From contig NZ_CP016615.1 of NCBI RefSeq assembly GCF_013377275.1, positions 1,622,830 through 1,686,829 on the forward strand: 64,000 nt of DNA. The letters run 5' to 3'. This stretch comes from Vespertiliibacter pulmonis (GTDB lineage Bacteria; Pseudomonadota; Gammaproteobacteria; Enterobacterales; Pasteurellaceae). Positions 48,940 to 59,606 of this stretch are shown in pieces. Numbering within the stretch: position 1 is the first letter of the stretch; each line of letters opens with the position of its first letter. The translations under genes were made by a program, and so were the position numbers. A model generated the notes under the pieces. The model saw only the letters and a program-made list of their open reading frames with translations, made no database searches and was not told the DNA's origin.

Positions 48940-49575
48940 TTATATAGAATTTAGTTGAAATTGATTAAACCAGTTTACATAGTCAAATTGGTCATAATAG
49001 CGTTTGCCATTTAAACCTGTATATTCAAAGAGATCACCGACCATTTCATTATGCTCAAAACCTGAAATATAAAAACTGCTTTTAATTTCAGGGTAGGGTT
49101 TATGGGTAAACACGATTTTATGTTTAAACGGCAGTTGGTCAAATTGAGTAAGATGTTCCTGTGTGCAATTATCCCGATCTGTCATAATGATAAACAGGTT
49201 ATCTAATTGCATTCGTTTTGTACGAATTTGCCATTTCTGGCGAGCTTCTTGTTCATTTTTATAGTGCATAAAATGAATTTTGATATCAGCTAATTGACCA
49301 ACAGGGTAGGGCTTATCTGTTGGTATAAAGGTGAGCGGTTGGCGTTGATAAAATTCAATATTTTGCAGATAGCGAATAAAATTATCGGGCGTTAAATAGA
49401 GATTAACAAAGGGAGAATTAAACTGCATTTTCAAGTCGTGCAGGAGAAATCCGCCTGTACAATTACTTGAGATAATCGTCATCTCTTTATTAATGAGACG
49501 TTGCTGGTTTTGCTGATTGATAGAATTACGCAAATAATCGTTCAGTACCTTAGTTAGTTTCTTAAATAATACCAT
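48940..49575 (-). CDS. DUF1919 family protein
   Basis: 211 residues of a family usually labelled exopolysaccharide biosynthesis protein. The family pattern is visible as ISSNCTGGFLLHDL near the start, FNSPFVNLYLTPDNF, and MTDRDNCTQEHLTQF. No signal peptide or membrane segments, so probably cytoplasmic. It lies 33 bases before guaA and about 52 bases after the lipoprotein gene, inside the gua series. Biochemical role unknown; likely surface carbohydrate (weak). Confidence 0.8.
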   Translation of the reverse strand: MVLFKKLTKVLNDYLRNSINQQNQQRLINKEMTIISSNCTGGFLLHDLKMQFNSPFVNLYLTPDNFIRYLQNIEFYQRQPLTFIPTDKPYPVGQLADIKIHFMHYKNEQEARQKWQIRTKRMQLDNLFIIMTDRDNCTQEHLTQFDQLPFKHKIVFTHKPYPEIKSSFYISGFEHNEMVGDLFEYTGLNGKRYYDQFDYVNWFNQFQLNSI

Positions 49576-49627
49576 TGACTATTTATTCCCCATTTTATTG
49601 TAAAAATTTTGAATAACTTACCGCTTG

Positions 49628-50062
49628 TTAATAAAAATTAGGGCTACAAATAGGCTTTGCACCAATACTGTTAGTATAGCTTAAATGCCAAATGTGTGGA
49701 TCAATTTTGCGATCAATAAATTGCTCTTTAGCCTTAAATTGATGGGCATTGGCTTGACTAATAATAAAGTGAGCAAAGGGCTTTTTCTTTTCATCAAGTA
49801 AGGTAAAAGTATTTGGCTTTTCTTTATGTAAATAAACTGTTTCGGTAGTATTTAAACGATAGCTATCTTGCATACATTCGTAATCGTAAATTTTAACCAT
49901 ACCGGTTGGATAAAATTTAATCACCCGATGAATATCTTCAACGGGGGTCATTGCCCAGTAGCCTTTATACATTGTTGGAGCGAGATCTTTTTCCACAAAT
50001 TTGAGTGATGTACTACAACTTGTTAGAACAAGGGTAGTGGAAATTAAAAATAATGGTTTCAT
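49628..50062 (-). CDS. Putative lipoprotein of unknown function
   Basis: 144 residues with a short lipoprotein signal, lipobox LTSC giving a lipidated cysteine at about residue 16. The mature part has MYKGYWAMTPVEDIHRVIKF and two further cysteines (one near the C-terminus). The reading frame extends upstream into guaB, but ATG 50062 is the start that gives a signal peptide. It begins 43 bases after guaB, across a small hairpin. I do not recognise the family. Confidence 0.75.
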   Translation of the reverse strand: MKPLFLISTTLVLTSCSTSLKFVEKDLAPTMYKGYWAMTPVEDIHRVIKFYPTGMVKIYDYECMQDSYRLNTTETVYLHKEKPNTFTLLDEKKKPFAHFIISQANAHQFKAKEQFIDRKIDPHIWHLSYTNSIGAKPICSPNFY

Positions 50063-50077
50063 TTGCGTCCGATAAAA

Positions 50078-50096
50078 TCCCCCTAATAAAGGGGGA
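50078..50096 (-). terminator. Short G/C hairpin after guaB (attenuator-like)
   Basis: TCCCCC pairs with GGGGGA around seven bases, just downstream of the guaB stop, followed on the minus strand by ATTTTAT. Probably a weak terminator reducing read-through into the lipoprotein gene. Confidence 0.45.
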
Positions 50097-50105
50097 AAAA
50101 TAAAA

Positions 50106-51581
<1,476 letters not shown>

Positions 51582-51618
51582 TTATTATGAAAAATTAAGA
51601 TGGGAAAATTGCGAGCGG

Positions 51619-51647
51619 ATTATACAGAGGTTAAGTGAGTTTGTAAA
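51619..51647 (-). promoter_or_regulatory. Sigma-70 promoter of guaB
   Basis: On the minus strand TTTACA (51642-51647), a 17-base spacer and TATAAT (51619-51624), about 50 bases before guaB. Confidence 0.75.
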
Positions 51648-51669
51648 TTGCAACAAAGGTATAAAAATA

Positions 51670-51702
51670 AAAAGCCAGAAAGTTTATTTTCTGACTTTTT
51701 AT
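51670..51702 (-). terminator. Terminator of the efe operon
   Basis: AAAAAG(C/T)CAGAAA inverted repeat with one mismatch and a T-run on the minus strand, after the efeU stop. Confidence 0.8.
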
Positions 51703-51752
51703 AAATGTGTAGATTGCTCAATTAGCTCAAATGTATTGTCAATACAAGCGGT

Positions 51753-53474
51753 CTAATTCTTGAATATTTTTGCAATCAATGGGATTAATATTAAATAGAT
51801 TATTTGTGAAATGATTCCTTCAAGTGAAGCGTAGAAACCAATGATTTCAATATTCGGTAGATCAATCAAATGACGTGGAATTATTTGAGTAAGCTGTAAA
51901 GCATGAATACTCACCCCTAAAATTTTAAAGCCTAATCCATAGATAAGCAAGGTCATCACTTTAAATAGACGGTGCATTGGCAGCCGTTTACTCGAAAATG
52001 ACATTATTAAAGCAATAATGCCTAGTAGAGCTATGGCTAAACCTAGTCCAATCATTAAATCTTGAGTTGAAATTAGTGGTAACATTCCTGCATAAAACAG
52101 GATAGTTTCTGCCCCTTCACGAAAAACAGAAAGAAAACTTAGGCTAAGCATTGGGATTAAACTGCCCGCTACCAAAGCATTTGCGACTTTTTTATCGATA
52201 AATTTTTTCCAGCCTTGCATTGATGATTTGCTATGTAACCAAGCTCCAACAAAGAGCATAATGACTACAGCAATAACACCGACCGCGCCTTCTAAAACTT
52301 CACGGTGAGTTCCTGCCGAAATAGCTGGAAAGAGCTGCTGTAATGCTACTGCTCCGATAATGCTCGCTCCTAAACCAAGCCCTGCACCTGCGTAAACCCA
52401 ACGTTTTGCCCGTGGTTGGTTGGTCGCATTTAATGTGGTGAGTAATGCCATTATAATGAGCAGGGCTTCAACACCTTCTCTTAATAGCACTAGCATAGCA
52501 TCTATAATGCCGTAACTACCCGTAATATCCAAGTGATTGAGATCATCAATCATTTTTTGGAATTTTTGCATATTAGCAGGTTCATTACCTTTAACCATAA
52601 TAACAGGAAGATCACTTTCTACTCGGGTATAGAGAGCGCCATCACGAGTGCGAACATCACCTTCAAATACAGGCCATTGTTGAATAAAAAGGGTAATATC
52701 AGCTTTTGCTTGCTCTATTTGATTATTTTCAAATTTGGCATAGCTTTTTTCAAGCAATTTAATCCCTGAGGGTAAGGTTTGTGGAGCATCTGCTCCATTA
52801 TTTGCGACTTGTGGTTGTAGCACATTGCCCGCTTTGAAATCAGCTAAAGCATTTCCTAAAACGCTCACTTGTTTTTGCATTTCCGTAAAGTTTGCAGGTT
52901 CAGACAGCATTGCGATGCGTAATAATGTCATTGCTGTTTCAATTTGCCCATAATGACCAAGGCTAGTTTCCCGCACTACTTTTTCATTGGCAGACCAAAT
53001 CGTATTAAATTGTTTAAATACCGTTTCTATCTGCGTTAGATCAGCAGAATAAATAGCATTCTCAAGTTGCTGATAAATAGGTAAGACACGTTTAGCAAAT
53101 TTTTGTCGTTGTTGAGCATAATCAACAGGATTTTGCTCTTTCTCAAAAAGATAGAGTGCTTTGGCAAGCTGTTCTAAATGAGGGAGAGAGGTATTAGTAG
53201 TTGCTACATCTAATGCCGATTTAACTGCTTTTCCTGCATCAGAATTATGGCTAGGGATTGCTTCAAATTCTTGCTGTAAAGCGGTGAGATAAGGCTCAGA
53301 TTTTGTAATTTCACCTTTTTTAACTTCTTCCATTGCATCAGAGAGATGTACAAAAAGAGAACTGGTTTCAACTTTCGCATAAGCACAAACGCTCAGCGTT
53401 ATGCTGAGCGTAAAAAGTGCAAGAAAGTAGTTAAATTTGATCAAACAAGGCTTTACCCAAGTAATCATTTTCAT
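51753..53474 (-). CDS. efeU: FTR1-family iron permease EfeU
   Basis: 573 residues. A signal segment and a ~290-residue periplasmic domain precede the seven-helix FTR1 permease, which holds the two iron-path motifs REGVEA (in LLREGVEALLIIMALL) and REGAE (in FREGAETILFYAGM). The long N-terminal domain is seen in several bacterial FTR1 proteins but not in E. coli EfeU. GGAG precedes ATG 53474; the first 44 bases overlap the end of efeB. Last gene of efeO-efeB-efeU. Confidence 0.92.
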   Translation of the reverse strand: MKMITWVKPCLIKFNYFLALFTLSITLSVCAYAKVETSSLFVHLSDAMEEVKKGEITKSEPYLTALQQEFEAIPSHNSDAGKAVKSALDVATTNTSLPHLEQLAKALYLFEKEQNPVDYAQQRQKFAKRVLPIYQQLENAIYSADLTQIETVFKQFNTIWSANEKVVRETSLGHYGQIETAMTLLRIAMLSEPANFTEMQKQVSVLGNALADFKAGNVLQPQVANNGADAPQTLPSGIKLLEKSYAKFENNQIEQAKADITLFIQQWPVFEGDVRTRDGALYTRVESDLPVIMVKGNEPANMQKFQKMIDDLNHLDITGSYGIIDAMLVLLREGVEALLIIMALLTTLNATNQPRAKRWVYAGAGLGLGASIIGAVALQQLFPAISAGTHREVLEGAVGVIAVVIMLFVGAWLHSKSSMQGWKKFIDKKVANALVAGSLIPMLSLSFLSVFREGAETILFYAGMLPLISTQDLMIGLGLAIALLGIIALIMSFSSKRLPMHRLFKVMTLLIYGLGFKILGVSIHALQLTQIIPRHLIDLPNIEIIGFYASLEGIISQIIYLILIPLIAKIFKN

Positions 53475-54630
53475 CTTTTACTCCTGCAAAACAAGCAAAT
53501 AAACCACTGCCAATATGAGTGATGTATTCATTCATTTTATCGATATTTCCTAATTTATTTTGAATTTTGATAAATTGATCGGGATCTTTTTGGAATGAAA
53601 TAAATAATAGCCCTGCATCAAATTGCCCTGTTGTTGGATCAATGCCACTTGCATAAGAGAACGAACGGCGAAGAATATGGCTTTTTGCTTGTTTAGCCAG
53701 ATTGATATGAGCCACATCTGAAATCAGTGGTTTCCCGTTTTCATCTGTTTTGGTTAAATCAACAGGATCAAATTCGTGTTTCATTCCTAATGCTGCACCT
53801 GAATCACGGTAGCGACCAAATGTTTCTTCTTGCCCTGCTAAGTTAGTTCTATCCCAAGTTTCAAGGTGCATTTGAATGCGTCTTGTGACTAAAAAAGTGC
53901 CATTTTTTAGCCAATCATTTCCTTGATACCATACTTCGTTATTTAATTCTTCAGCTTTAGGGTTTACTGTCCCATCTCGATAACCAAATAAATTTCGAGG
54001 GGTATCTGAATTTTCAAAAGAGTTAAAGCCCGATTGGCTCCAACGCATTGTAACAAGTGAACGAGCAACTCGAACTAAATTGCGTATAGCGTGAAATGCA
54101 ACTTGGGGATCATCCGCACAAGCTTGAATACAGATATCGCCTTGTTCATATTGAGGACGTAATTGATCACGAGGGAAGTGAGGAAGATTTTTTAACAGAC
54201 TAGGTTTAAGTTTTTGGATACCTAATTTATCAAAAAAAGTTGGGCTAATACCAAAGGTTAGGGTGAGATTATGTGGATTTAGACTATCTGCTTCACCTGT
54301 ATCATTTGTCGGCACATAAGGATTATTGCCATAAGGTTTTACATTTTTACCTGAGGTTAAATTTGCACTATATTGTGTCCATATTTTAAACATTTCTTTG
54401 ATTTTTTCGATCTCTTTAGTATGTAAATCAAGAACGATAAAATAAATATGTTTTTGTAATGGAGTAGCAACACCTTGTTGGTGTAAGCCATAAAAAGAGT
54501 GAGATTGTAAATTAGATGTTGTTTCACGTGGAGTTAGTGCATAACTGCTAGTGCTAGCGATTAAGCCAGCACTAATCAATGTTGCGTGTTTTAAAAAATC
54601 CCGACGTGTATTTTGTTGTTGATTACTCAT
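53431..54630 (-). CDS. efeB: Dyp-type haem peroxidase / deferrochelatase EfeB
   Basis: 399 residues exported by the Tat system (twin arginine in TRRDFLK near residues 8-14). The GYRDGT motif of dye-decolorising peroxidases and a C-terminal RRSFSYASG haem region are present. It can extract iron from haem or oxidise Fe(II) for the permease. ATG 54630 follows AGGA; the alternative TTG at 54651 is unlikely. It begins 10 bases after efeO. Confidence 0.93.
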   Translation of the reverse strand: MSNQQQNTRRDFLKHATLISAGLIASTSSYALTPRETTSNLQSHSFYGLHQQGVATPLQKHIYFIVLDLHTKEIEKIKEMFKIWTQYSANLTSGKNVKPYGNNPYVPTNDTGEADSLNPHNLTLTFGISPTFFDKLGIQKLKPSLLKNLPHFPRDQLRPQYEQGDICIQACADDPQVAFHAIRNLVRVARSLVTMRWSQSGFNSFENSDTPRNLFGYRDGTVNPKAEELNNEVWYQGNDWLKNGTFLVTRRIQMHLETWDRTNLAGQEETFGRYRDSGAALGMKHEFDPVDLTKTDENGKPLISDVAHINLAKQAKSHILRRSFSYASGIDPTTGQFDAGLLFISFQKDPDQFIKIQNKLGNIDKMNEYITHIGSGLFACFAGVKDENDYLGKALFDQI

Positions 54631-54640
54631 CAGAAAATCC

Positions 54641-55453
54641 TTATTTATCAAGTAATACGCCTATTTGTGCAAGGGGTTCACCTAATTTATTTACTGCTTC
54701 AGCTAATGCTTTAATTTCTTCTTTCGAGAGTTTGTCGTAGCCAACATAATCATATCCGCCTTTTGCTCTATTGTGCTTATCAAGTAACATATTCACTTCA
54801 GCAAAACGTTCCGCAATTTCTTTGACTAATTTAGGTGCTTTTTTCTCAAGCTGAGGTTTAAATAATTCATAGATTTTTTCTGCCCCTTCCACATTTGCTT
54901 TAAAATCGTATAAGTCTGTTTTAGAGAAAATGTCCTCTTCACCAGTTACTTTTGTTGTTGAGATTTCATTGAGCAAATCAACTGAGCCTGTAATCATCAG
55001 TTCAGGAGTAACTTCTGCAGTTGGAATTTTAGCACGCAATTCTTTAACGTCTTTAAGTAATTGATCTGCAACAGCTTCAGTACCTTTGGTTGTATTTTGT
55101 TCCCAAAGTATTTTTTCAATTTTGTGGAAGCCAGACCAATCTTTTTCTGTTTTTCCTTCTTCCGTTAAATCAGCTAAACGGGCATCAATACGAGGGTCCA
55201 AATCACCAAAACTTTCTGCAATTGGCTCAGAACGTTCATAGTACATTCGAGCAATTGGGTAGATATTTTTTGCTTGCTGAACATCCCCAGCTTTTAAATA
55301 ACCAACAAATTTTTCGGTATCTGTTACAAGTTGATCAATCTGAGCTGTAACAAATGCTTTGTAGGCTTGTGTTTCTTTTGAGAAATCAATAGCATAAACA
55401 GAGGTCGCTAGAAATAAGCTAGAGACGGTTATAGCAAGTGATTTTAGTTGCAT
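54641..55453 (-). CDS. efeO: Iron uptake periplasmic protein EfeO/EfeM (imelysin family)
   Basis: 270 residues with a signal peptide ending VYA near residue 22 and an imelysin-like M75 helical domain. The HKIEKILW motif resembles the HxxE metal site of this family. It lacks the N-terminal cupredoxin domain of E. coli EfeO, so it is the short EfeM form. First gene of the operon; AAGGAG precedes the ATG. I could not find a clear Fur box upstream. Confidence 0.88.
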   Translation of the reverse strand: MQLKSLAITVSSLFLATSVYAIDFSKETQAYKAFVTAQIDQLVTDTEKFVGYLKAGDVQQAKNIYPIARMYYERSEPIAESFGDLDPRIDARLADLTEEGKTEKDWSGFHKIEKILWEQNTTKGTEAVADQLLKDVKELRAKIPTAEVTPELMITGSVDLLNEISTTKVTGEEDIFSKTDLYDFKANVEGAEKIYELFKPQLEKKAPKLVKEIAERFAEVNMLLDKHNRAKGGYDYVGYDKLSKEEIKALAEAVNKLGEPLAQIGVLLDK

Positions 55454-55665
55454 AGAAAGCTCCTTAAGTTAATTTTCAAATTATAATCCTAAATAAGATT
55501 TATTTGCGTTAAATTAGCTTTATCTTTCTTAAATTGCAATTAAATTTACGAAAAAACGGTATGAAGATCTTTTTTTAGCCATTTAAATAATATTTTAAAA
55601 AAAGAATTTGACAGAAAAGATAAATTTCGTAAAATGTGCCACGTTTTTAAGTAAAACCTATTTAT

Positions 55666-55741
<76 letters not shown>

Positions 55742-55751
55742 TTAAATTTTA

Positions 55752-55825
55752 GGCGTGTTAGCAAAGCGGTTATGCACTGGATTGCAAATCCATGTAGCTC
55801 GGTTCGACTCCGGGACACGCCTCCA
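55752..55825 (+). tRNA. tRNA-Cys (GCA)
   Basis: 74 bases including encoded CCA. GGCGTGT/ACACGCC acceptor arms, anticodon GCA in ATTGCAAAT and GGTTCGACTCC T arm. It follows tRNA-Gly by 10 bases, so the two are co-transcribed. Confidence 0.98.
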
Positions 55826-55889
55826 TAATTCACTATTCATAGCAGTTCAAAACAATAAAACAACTCAATTCATAAAAATAGTAATCATA

Positions 55890-56219
55890 TTAGTAAGTGA
55901 TTGTTTTATATTTAATCAGTCCATATTCTTCTAAATAATTTTCCCATTGGCTAATTACTGGAATACATTGTTTAAGATAATCGTGTCGATTATAGATTGC
56001 CCCAAGATCATCATCAATTTTATGAGTAAGCACTTTTTCAGCTGTATTTTTTCAATACTCATATCTGCTATAAGTACGAATAATTGAACGAATTCAGTGA
56101 ACGGTAAGAGTTTTGTAATAGCTATTTGGTTTTGCTGGATCTTGAGAACAAATTAAATATATTTAAGCTGTTCTCTATATGTTTTAATTACGTCAAGTTC
56201 AGCGAGTAGTCGCATCATT
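55890..56219 (-). pseudogene. Decayed tyrosine-recombinase (phage/island integrase) remnant
   Basis: The 615-base gap after tRNA-Cys holds only this. Read on the minus strand, the last ~50 codons give LTHKIDDDLGAIYNRHDYLK and ISQWENYLEEYGL, which match the end of P4-type integrases, including the catalytic-tyrosine region (YNR). Before it, SQDPAKPNSYYKTLTVH is the usual S..DP.KP...TVH stretch, but TGA replaces the residue after TVH and another TGA follows; further upstream (MMRLLAEL) the frame shifts. The N-terminal two thirds are gone. It lies next to a tRNA gene, the usual integration target. The rest up to hisC has a small hairpin (56326-56343) and nothing else recognised. Confidence 0.75.
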
Positions 56220-56440
56220 GATAAAGAGTTTAGTTAAGAATCCAATCTAATATTAGAGGTTATTTTGTAAAATAAATACTTTAAGTAATATACATATTAA
56301 AATTATGGGAGAGTAAATCTGCTTCAGCCATTTTCAAATGGCTATTACATTTATATAGATTAATTTAGAGTCTATATTTACTAAACTTACCAAATATGGC
56401 ATTGTGTTTTGCATAATAATGATAAAATAAAGGATCAATT

Positions 56441-57535
56441 ATGCAATACATTACATTTGCCAATCAAGGCGTCCAAGCTCTCTATCCTTACCAAGCGGGT
56501 AAACCTATTGAAGAATTAGAACGTGAGTTAGGTGTAACGAATATCGTTAAATTAGCTTCAAATGAAAATCCGTTTGAACTTCCTGAAACTGTAAAGCAAG
56601 CAATAACAGCTCAATTAACGGAATTAACACGTTATCCTGATTCAAATGGATTCTATTTTAAAGAGGTTATTGCAAAAAAATGGGGCGTAGCTGTTGAGCA
56701 AATTACGTTGGGGAATGGTTCTAATGATTTGTTAGAGCTTGTTGCTCGTACTTTTGTTGGAGAAAATGAAGAAGTTATTTTTTCACAATATGCATTTATT
56801 GTATATCCTCTTGTTGCTCAAGCAATAAATGCTAAGTCGATTGTTGTACCAGCAAAAGACTATGGCCATGACTTAGACGCATTTTTGCAGGCAATTACTA
56901 AAAAAACAAAACTCATTTATATTGCTAATCCAAATAACCCTACGGGGACATTTTTAACACATCAACAATTAGCTCAATTTTTAGCGAAAGTGCCGAAAAA
57001 TGTGGTGGTTGTGTTAGATGAAGCCTATACCGAATTTACTCAACCTGATGAGCGGGTAGATTCTTTTCAACTTTTGCAACAACATTCAAATTTGGTAATT
57101 TGTCGTACTTTGTCAAAAGCCTATGGCTTAGCAGGTTTACGCATTGGTTATATGATTTCAAATTGTGAAATTACGGATTTGTTTAACCGAGTTCGTCAGC
57201 CATTTAATTGTAACAGTTTGGCATTGGCAGCGGCAATTGCTGTTTTTCAAGATGATGAATTTATCAAAAAAGTAGCGGAAAATAATCGTTTGCAGATGGC
57301 TCGTTATGAGCAGTTTTTTGTAGAAAAAGGATTGACATATATTCCATCAAAAGCGAATTTTATTACCGTTGATCTCAAACAACCAACTTTGCCTATTTAT
57401 GAAAAATTATTAGCACAGGGTGTGATTGTTCGCCCAATAGCGGTATATGGTTTACCAACACATTTACGGGTTAGTATTGGATTACCTGAGGAAAATAGCC
57501 GTTTTTTTGATGCGTTATCGACTATTTTAGGTTAA
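56441..57535 (+). CDS. hisC: Histidinol-phosphate aminotransferase
   Basis: 364-residue PLP aminotransferase of histidine synthesis; members of this branch may also act on aromatic keto acids. Motifs KLASNENPF, NPNNPTGTF and the PLP-lysine segment SKAYGLAGLRIGY (lysine near 226) are present. AAGGA precedes the ATG. It is followed by aroA after about 50 bases that contain one USS. No other his genes are near. Confidence 0.94.
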   Translation: MQYITFANQGVQALYPYQAGKPIEELERELGVTNIVKLASNENPFELPETVKQAITAQLTELTRYPDSNGFYFKEVIAKKWGVAVEQITLGNGSNDLLELVARTFVGENEEVIFSQYAFIVYPLVAQAINAKSIVVPAKDYGHDLDAFLQAITKKTKLIYIANPNNPTGTFLTHQQLAQFLAKVPKNVVVVLDEAYTEFTQPDERVDSFQLLQQHSNLVICRTLSKAYGLAGLRIGYMISNCEITDLFNRVRQPFNCNSLALAAAIAVFQDDEFIKKVAENNRLQMARYEQFFVEKGLTYIPSKANFITVDLKQPTLPIYEKLLAQGVIVRPIAVYGLPTHLRVSIGLPEENSRFFDALSTILG

Positions 57536-57586
57536 TGCAAGCGGTTAGATTTCAGCAATACTTTGCTTATTTGGAATGATATTTAT

Positions 57587-58891
57587 ATGGAAAAACTTAT
57601 TTTAAATCCGATTACTCAAGTTGACGGTGAAGTTCATTTACCGGGTTCAAAGAGCTTATCTAATCGAGCTTTATTATTAGCGGCGTTAGCAGCGGGTACA
57701 ACTAAAGTAAAAAATTTATTAGATAGCGATGATATTCGTTATATGTTGAATGCATTGAAAGAGCTTGGAGTAAATTATCAACTTTCAGAAGATAAAACTG
57801 TTTGTGAAATAGAAGGAGTTGGTGGTGCTTTTAATATTCAAAATGGATTAGCGTTATTTGTTGGGAATGCAGGTACAGCAATGCGACCTTTAACAGCGGC
57901 TCTTTGTTTAAAAGGAAAAAGCGAAGCTGAGGTGATTTTAACAGGCGAACCACGAATGAAAGAACGCCCGATTTTGCATCTTGTTGATGCTTTACGTCAG
58001 ATTGGTGCAAATATTCGTTATTTAGAAAATGACGGCTATCCGCCTATTGCGATTCGTAATACGGGATTAATGGGAGGGAACGTTAAAATTGATGGGTCCA
58101 TTTCTTCGCAATTTTTAACAGCGTTGTTGATGGCTGCACCGCTTGCAGAAGGTGATATGGAGATTGAGATTATTGGTGATCTAGTTTCTAAGCCTTATAT
58201 TGATATTACCTTAGCAATGATGAGTGATTTTGGTGTTACTGTTGAAAATAGACAATATCAACGTTTTATTGTTAAAGGAGATCAATATTATCGTTCGCCA
58301 AATCATTATTTAGTTGAGGGTGATGCTTCTTCCGCCTCTTATTTTTTGGCTGCTGGAGCAATTAAGGGGAAGGTAAAAGTTACGGGGATTGGAAAAAATT
58401 CAATTCAAGGGGATTGTTTATTTGCCAATGTACTGGAAAAAATGGGGGCCAAAATTACTTGGGGTGAGGATTTTATCCAAGCAGAACAAGCTGAGTTACA
58501 AGGTATTGATATGGATATGAATCATATTCCTGATGCTGCAATGACTATTGCGACAACGGCTTTATTTGCAAAAGGAGAAACGGTAATCCGTAATATCTAT
58601 AATTGGCGAGTGAAAGAAACAGATCGATTACACGCAATGGCAACGGAATTACGCAAAATTGGAGCAGAGGTGGAAGAAGGGCAAGATTTTATTCGAATCC
58701 AACCGCTTGCATTAGATAAATTCAACTTTGCAGAAATTGAAACCTACAATGATCACCGCATGGCAATGTGTTTTGCGTTAATAGCGTTGTCTGAAACGGC
58801 GGTTACGATTTTAGATCCAAAATGTACGACTAAAACATTCCCAACATTTTTTGCTCAATTTGAACAGATTAGTCAGCGGATAATTGGGTAA
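57587..58891 (+). CDS. aroA: 3-phosphoshikimate 1-carboxyvinyltransferase (EPSP synthase)
   Basis: Sixth step of the shikimate pathway. 434 residues from ATG 57587 (MEKLILNPI); an upstream in-frame start at 57563 would add eight non-family residues. Conserved [30 protein letters not shown] and the [10 protein letters not shown] segment are all visible. The shikimate-site and PEP-site residues appear intact. Probably transcribed with hisC. Confidence 0.97.
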   Translation: MEKLILNPITQVDGEVHLPGSKSLSNRALLLAALAAGTTKVKNLLDSDDIRYMLNALKELGVNYQLSEDKTVCEIEGVGGAFNIQNGLALFVGNAGTAMRPLTAALCLKGKSEAEVILTGEPRMKERPILHLVDALRQIGANIRYLENDGYPPIAIRNTGLMGGNVKIDGSISSQFLTALLMAAPLAEGDMEIEIIGDLVSKPYIDITLAMMSDFGVTVENRQYQRFIVKGDQYYRSPNHYLVEGDASSASYFLAAGAIKGKVKVTGIGKNSIQGDCLFANVLEKMGAKITWGEDFIQAEQAELQGIDMDMNHIPDAAMTIATTALFAKGETVIRNIYNWRVKETDRLHAMATELRKIGAEVEEGQDFIRIQPLALDKFNFAEIETYNDHRMAMCFALIALSETAVTILDPKCTTKTFPTFFAQFEQISQRIIG

Positions 58892-59003
58892 CGTATAGAT
58901 TTTTATACTATATATTCCGCAATTGATAATTACTTCAAATGTTTTTTAGGTTATGGTAGTATCTTGATATAAATTTAATCATATTGTACTCAAGGAGCTT
59001 ATT

Positions 59004-59429
59004 ATGTATAAACATATTTTAGTTGCAGTAGATCTTTCTGAAGAAGGTGTTACTTTACTTCGTAAAGGTGCAAAAATTGCAGAAAAATATGGGGCAAAAT
59101 TATCATTAATTCATGTTGATGTGAATTTTTCAGATCTGTATACGGGATTGATTGATATTAATATGTCTGAAATTCAAGATTCAGTTGCAGGCGAAACACA
59201 AAAAGCTCTAGAAGAATTGGCTAAAAAAGTTGATTATCCTGTCTCAGAGCATTTAAATGGTAGCGGTGATTTTAGTCAAGTACTAGAGGATGCGATTGAA
59301 AATTATCAGATTGATTTATTGGTTACTGGGCATCATCAAGATTTTTGGAGCAAATTTATTTCATCTACCCGCCAAGTTATGAATAATATTTCAGTTGATA
59401 TGTTAATTGTGCCATTAAGCAATAATTAA
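59004..59429 (+). CDS. uspA: Universal stress protein A
   Basis: 141-residue cytoplasmic dimer induced on growth arrest. The start MYKHILVAVDLSEE and the C-terminal TGHHQDFWSKFISSTRQVM closely follow E. coli UspA, which lacks the ATP-binding G-rich motif. AAGGAG is ideally placed. Single gene, ended by an inverted USS pair. Confidence 0.96.
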   Translation: MYKHILVAVDLSEEGVTLLRKGAKIAEKYGAKLSLIHVDVNFSDLYTGLIDINMSEIQDSVAGETQKALEELAKKVDYPVSEHLNGSGDFSQVLEDAIENYQIDLLVTGHHQDFWSKFISSTRQVMNNISVDMLIVPLSNN

Positions 59430-59436
59430 TGCTTAT

Positions 59437-59475
59437 CTGACCGCTTGCCATAATAACAAGCGGTCAGTTGATAAT
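59437..59475 (+). terminator. Inverted USS pair, terminator of uspA
   Basis: CTGACCGCTTG (59437-59447) and CAAGCGGTCAG (59457-59467) form an 11-base stem with a nine-base loop, followed by a T-rich run. The most compact USS hairpin in the window apart from that at 63891. Confidence 0.85.
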
Positions 59476-59606
59476 TTTTTATCTATTTCTATAAATTGTT
59501 TATTTAAAATAGCAAAATAGATAAAAAAATGTGTAGAATAACTCCCATTCCATTTGTAAAAATAAATTACTGTTTTTACACATTTTTTTATATTTAGAGT
59601 ATTCAA

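Noticed and set aside
51600-51620. PurR operator in the guaB promoter
   Set aside because: A CGCAA-like stretch is present but the central CG and the second arm are missing.
55454-55530. Fur box upstream of efeO
   Set aside because: Only loosely AT-rich hexamers resembling GATAAT are present; no convincing 19-base match.
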